Below are positions 13,882-15,767 of a stretch of 15,767 nucleotides of DNA, piece after piece. Numbering within the stretch: position 1 is the stretch's first letter; each line of letters starts with the position of its first letter. Source of the DNA: Candidatus Omnitrophota bacterium (GTDB taxonomy: Bacteria; Omnitrophota; Gorgyraeia; Gygaellales; Profunditerraquicolaceae); contig JAQUAP010000029.1 of the NCBI GenBank assembly GCA_028687205.1, positions 1 to 15,767 of the forward strand, read 5' to 3'. Both the position numbers and the translations under genes were made by a program. The notes below the pieces were generated by a model. It made no database searches. It was not told the origin of the DNA and saw only the letters and a program-made list of their open reading frames with translations.

Positions 13882-15301
13882 TTTCTAAATGGCGGTTTTC
13901 CGCCATAAATTTAAAGTCAGAACTATAAGAAACAATTAGGGTTTTGTTATACAGCTTAAGGTTCGATACAATTTTTTGCAAAAAATCCCGCTGGGCGTCG
14001 GGATTTGCCTCCGCTGCGATGTAACTGGCTTGGTGAGCAAGAGTTAGGAAGTTTTTGAAGTGTTCGAGCCAGTCCCCGTTACCGTCACCCTTTTCTGAAA
14101 TATCGAACTTCCTGTTGATCAATTCTGCTTTCTTCTGCTTATACTCTTCGTCGGTGATTATACCTTTTAGCGACATATCTAAGAGTCGCTTTAATTGCTT
14201 GTCAACCTCTTGCGATCTGATTTCGCCGCTAATCCGATTATGAACTTTTTCGGCTTGAAGGAGCGCCCGCTCTCGCTCTAATTCTTTTATCATCCAGGCA
14301 TAAGCGTTGTCATCTAACGCAACTTTCTTGATGGCCTCTTTGACTTGTTGGGCGAGATTTTCCCCTCTAATAAAAACAGAGGACTGCGGGCAAGGGTCGC
14401 GTTTCTTTGAACAGTGATAATAGTGATGTCCTTTTTGCGTTTCGGCTGTTATCTGGCAGCCACACTCTGCGCACCTTATAAACCCACGAAAGACAAAATA
14501 ATGTTTCCTCTCGTACGAGGGCCGACTCCTGAATTTTAAGACCTCCTGCACCTTATCAAACAATTCTTTGTTTATAATAGGCGGGTGGCTGCCTTGGAAA
14601 ATCTCGCCCTTATACACAAAGAGGCCAAGGTAGAATTGATTCGTTAATATACGGTGGATGTTGCTGTACGAGAGCGGGCGCTTGGCTCTCTTGCTCACCA
14701 AGCCAGACGCAGTCGCCAATTTTCTCAATTCATCAACCGTATATCGTCCTTCAGCGCACAAGGCATGTAATCTCTGCACAAGGGGAGAGGTAAGGGGATC
14801 AACAGTTATCTTGCCCCTATCGTTTAAGTAGCCAATGGGCGCGAAGGCTGGATATTCGCCAAGCCGCACCTTTTCGCGTAAGCCGCGCTTTGTATTCTCG
14901 CTTAGATTATCAACGTAGTATTTGCTCTGCCCAAAGATAATATTAAGCATGAATTTGCCTTGTGCGCTGTTATCAAAGCGGTAAGTAGGGAAGCGCAGAT
15001 CAATGATATTCCCGGTATCTACGAGGTAGATAATCTTCCCGCCATCTATTGAGTTGCGCGCAAGTCTATCTGGATGCCAGGTAATAATGCCGGACGCTTC
15101 ACCTTTTTCAATTCTCTTAATCATTTCGTTAAATATCGGGCATCCGGGCGACTTCGCTGTCCGCGCCTCTTGAAACTCTTGCACTATTACAAGATTATCT
15201 TTTTTTGCGTGTTCGCGGACTTCGTTTAACTGCGACTGAATAGAGAGGATTTGTTTATCTTCTGTGTCGGTAGACTTGCGCGCATATAGAAAGTATTTCA
15301 T
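13823..15301 (-). CDS. Serine recombinase with zinc ribbon and C-terminal swap segment
   Basis: This is a site-specific recombinase of the large serine type, 492 residues. The resolvase domain spans ~1-140: catalytic Ser10 in YARKSTD, and WHPDRLARN with Arg79 in the active site. A recombinase domain follows (about 155-250, APIGYLNDRGK to NQFYLGLFVYKGE). The zinc ribbon is ~270-305 (RCAECGC, then HYYHC and DPC: Cys277, 280, 297, 304), then coiled-coil-like helices 330-400. The ATG at 15301 has AAGGAGG at 7 nt (15315-15309); a GTG at 15307 is too near that site. Residues 432-475 fall in the left inverted-repeat arm, and 476-492 (WLTGIEPA...) are antisense tRNA-His and not family sequence. A second version of the C-terminus lies in inverted orientation at 15433-15606. 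Likely mobile and recently inserted. Confidence 0.9.
   Translation of the reverse strand: MKYFLYARKSTDTEDKQILSIQSQLNEVREHAKKDNLVIVQEFQEARTAKSPGCPIFNEMIKRIEKGEASGIITWHPDRLARNSIDGGKIIYLVDTGNIIDLRFPTYRFDNSAQGKFMLNIIFGQSKYYVDNLSENTKRGLREKVRLGEYPAFAPIGYLNDRGKITVDPLTSPLVQRLHALCAEGRYTVDELRKLATASGLVSKRAKRPLSYSNIHRILTNQFYLGLFVYKGEIFQGSHPPIINKELFDKVQEVLKFRSRPSYERKHYFVFRGFIRCAECGCQITAETQKGHHYYHCSKKRDPCPQSSVFIRGENLAQQVKEAIKKVALDDNAYAWMIKELERERALLQAEKVHNRISGEIRSQEVDKQLKRLLDMSLKGIITDEEYKQKKAELINRKFDISEKGDGNGDWLEHFKNFLTLAHQASYIAAEANPDAQRDFLQKIVSNLKLYNKTLIVSYSSDFKFMAENRHLEMGWLTGIEPANLLSHSQTL
13876..14009 (-). repeat. Left arm of inverted repeat (recombinase C-terminal coding segment)
   Basis: Aligns without gaps to 15432-15565 in reverse complement. 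I count 24 mismatches in 134 nt, all outside the perfect 54-nt core at 13956-14009. It encodes recombinase residues 432-475 and ends inside tRNA-His. Confidence 0.92.
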
Positions 15302-15334
15302 CTCCACACCTCCTTAGAAAATTGGCGACTGCGT

Positions 15335-15351
15335 CCGCCAAGAATTGGCGG
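15335..15351. promoter_or_regulatory. Palindrome at the recombinase start site, possible operator
   Basis: ccgccaa-gaa-ttggcgg is a perfect 7-bp inverted repeat next to the -10 box. A further ttggcg lies at 15322-15327. It could bind a repressor, possibly the recombinase itself, or fold in the mRNA leader. Confidence 0.4.
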
Positions 15352-15353
15352 AA

Positions 15354-15359
15354 ATTATA
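15354..15359 (-). promoter_or_regulatory. Probable -10 box of the recombinase gene
   Basis: TATAAT on the minus strand, 52 nt before the ATG at 15301. No good -35 hexamer lies 16-18 nt upstream, so an activator or a weak promoter is likely. The predicted start site falls in the palindrome at 15335-15351. Confidence 0.5.
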
Positions 15360-15370
15360 TCGCAGCGGGT

Positions 15371-15422
15371 CTGCTCGAAGAGCAGGCAGTTATAAAATTT
15401 TGAGCCCTCAATAGCTCAAAAT
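15371..15422. other. Two hairpins upstream of the recombinase
   Basis: ctgctc-gaa-gagcag at 15371-15385 and a 9-bp stem attttgagc/gctcaaaat at 15397-15422, flanked by A/T runs. The second may be a weak bidirectional terminator between the recombinase promoter and the right repeat arm. Both could instead be recombinase-binding structure. Confidence 0.4.
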
Positions 15423-15431
15423 ATTTTAACG

Positions 15432-15565
15432 GGCAAATCCCGACGCCCAGCGGGATTTTTTGCAAAAAATTGTATCGAACCTTAAACTCTTTAACAGAAC
15501 CTTAATTGTTTCATACGCTTCCGCATTTAGAATTCACGCGGAAAATGACAAAAAAGAAATGGGGT
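15432..15565 (+). repeat. Right arm of inverted repeat (orphan recombinase C-terminal segment)
   Basis: Reverse-complement partner of the left arm, with the perfect core at 15432-15485. On the plus strand it is in frame with a recombinase C-terminus. Confidence 0.92.
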
Positions 15566-15606
15566 CCTTGTATCCAAAAGATCGAAGGTTCTTCTTACTC
15601 ACCTAA
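15433..15606 (+). pseudogene. Alternative recombinase C-terminus without its own start
   Basis: The plus-strand frame encodes 57 residues, beginning ANPDAQRDFLQKIVSNLKL, and ends at TAA 15604-15606. It matches the recombinase from residue 432, with mostly conservative changes after the core (LFNRTLIVSYAS against LYNKTLIVSYSS), then ends EMGSLYPKDRRFFLLT where the resident gene continues EMGWLTGIEPA. A stop at 15427-15429 and no start codon or ribosome site mean it is not translated alone in this orientation. It is either a silent cassette used after inversion or the remnant of a second recombinase. Confidence 0.75.
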
Positions 15607-15767
15607 ATCCCCCGGGTAAATCCTCTAGTGAAACAACTCCTTATCCCCGCGCCCTGCAAACAAAATTTTTCCCGGAAAGAACTTCTTCCGCTATGTTAAT
15701 GAGTTGCCCCGTCGTTTGCCGTTTTTGTTTATAATACCGGGGTAAAGCTGGTCTCTAAGGAAACATC
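15566..15767. other. Intergenic right flank, no gene recognised
   Basis: The first ~40 nt are the 3' end of the orphan recombinase frame. Beyond it I see no gene, RNA or clear terminator. TATAAT at 15730-15735 is a possible -10 box for a gene beyond the window, but the nearest TTGCCC (15704-15709) is 20 nt away, so the promoter is uncertain. Confidence 0.5.

Larger units (their letters stand above)
13876..15565. mobile_element. Putative serine-recombinase element at the tRNA-His 3' end
   Basis: The segment runs from the tRNA-His 3' terminus to 15565 and is bounded by the same 11 nt, accccatttct, at 13876-13886 and inverted at 15555-15565. It holds one gene, the recombinase, and two 134-nt inverted arms. 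Integration beside a tRNA 3' end is typical of integrative elements. Attachment sites of a simple integrated element would be direct repeats, so the inverted layout is unusual and may mark an invertible cassette or a rearranged remnant. Confidence 0.55.

Noticed and set aside
13889..13906. Hairpin atggcgg-tttt-ccgccat after tRNA-His as a terminator
   Set aside because: The stem is perfect but no T run follows on the plus strand, and the segment is coding for the recombinase on the other strand; not called as a terminator.
15322..15422. CRISPR-like short repeats upstream of the recombinase
   Set aside because: The repeats are inverted and of different sequence and spacing; there is no regular repeat-spacer pattern and no cas gene.

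Overview
The window looks like a chromosomal segment of an uncultured Gram-negative bacterium. Supporting this are two lipoprotein signal peptides with lipoboxes (on the M48 peptidase and the cell-wall amidase), an AsmA-like protein, Maf and RdgB house-cleaning enzymes, and an ordinary bacterial gene repertoire. Tight gene overlaps, few clear Shine-Dalgarno sites and the mix of Lys/Ile-rich proteins with moderate GC suggest a lineage such as Candidatus Omnitrophota. That placement rests on style and gene content, not on a marker-gene tree, and is only moderately certain.

Layout. (1) 1-3678, plus strand: the 3' part of a BaiN/HI0933-type flavoprotein, whose end is made of a palindromic repeat; a single ORF joining Maf to an M48 metallopeptidase lipoprotein; and a UbiA-type prenyltransferase with a long hydrophobic N-terminal half. 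(2) 3701-3895: a tRNA-Leu(CAG) on the minus strand with a near-consensus promoter, back to back with a promoter for the next operon. (3) 3896-5766: an AEC-family transporter, smpB, a hairpin terminator, and ssrA (tmRNA) with an unusually long predicted tag. (4) 5772-12352: a tightly packed run of ten genes, with eight consecutive overlaps and then a 5-nt gap. They are a lipoprotein amidase, murI, queD, queC, queE, queF, the two subunits of a class I fumarate hydratase, rph and rdgB. QueD-QueE-QueC-QueF make preQ1, the free precursor of tRNA queuosine; MurI and the amidase serve peptidoglycan. (5) 12376-13753: tRNA-Pro(TGG), tRNA-Arg(TCT), then an AsmA-like protein. (6) 13803-15565: tRNA-His(GTG) and, on the minus strand, a serine recombinase whose last codons run antisense through the tRNA. 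(7) 15566-15767: no gene recognised.

The most interesting part is the recombinase locus. Its C-terminal coding segment (13876-14009) is repeated in inverted orientation beyond its 5' end (15432-15565). The two arms are each 134 nt, align without gaps, are about 82% identical, and share a perfect 54-nt core. The right arm keeps the reading frame, has mostly conservative changes and ends in its own stop codon. If the segment between the arms inverts, the recombinase would gain a different C-terminus. This may be a self-inverting recombinase cassette sitting at the 3' end of tRNA-His. Other oddities are the long tmRNA tag not ending in ALAA, the Maf-M48 fusion, the palindrome that supplies the end of the flavoprotein gene, and two protein genes that start 5-9 nt after an encoded CCA end with no ribosome binding site.
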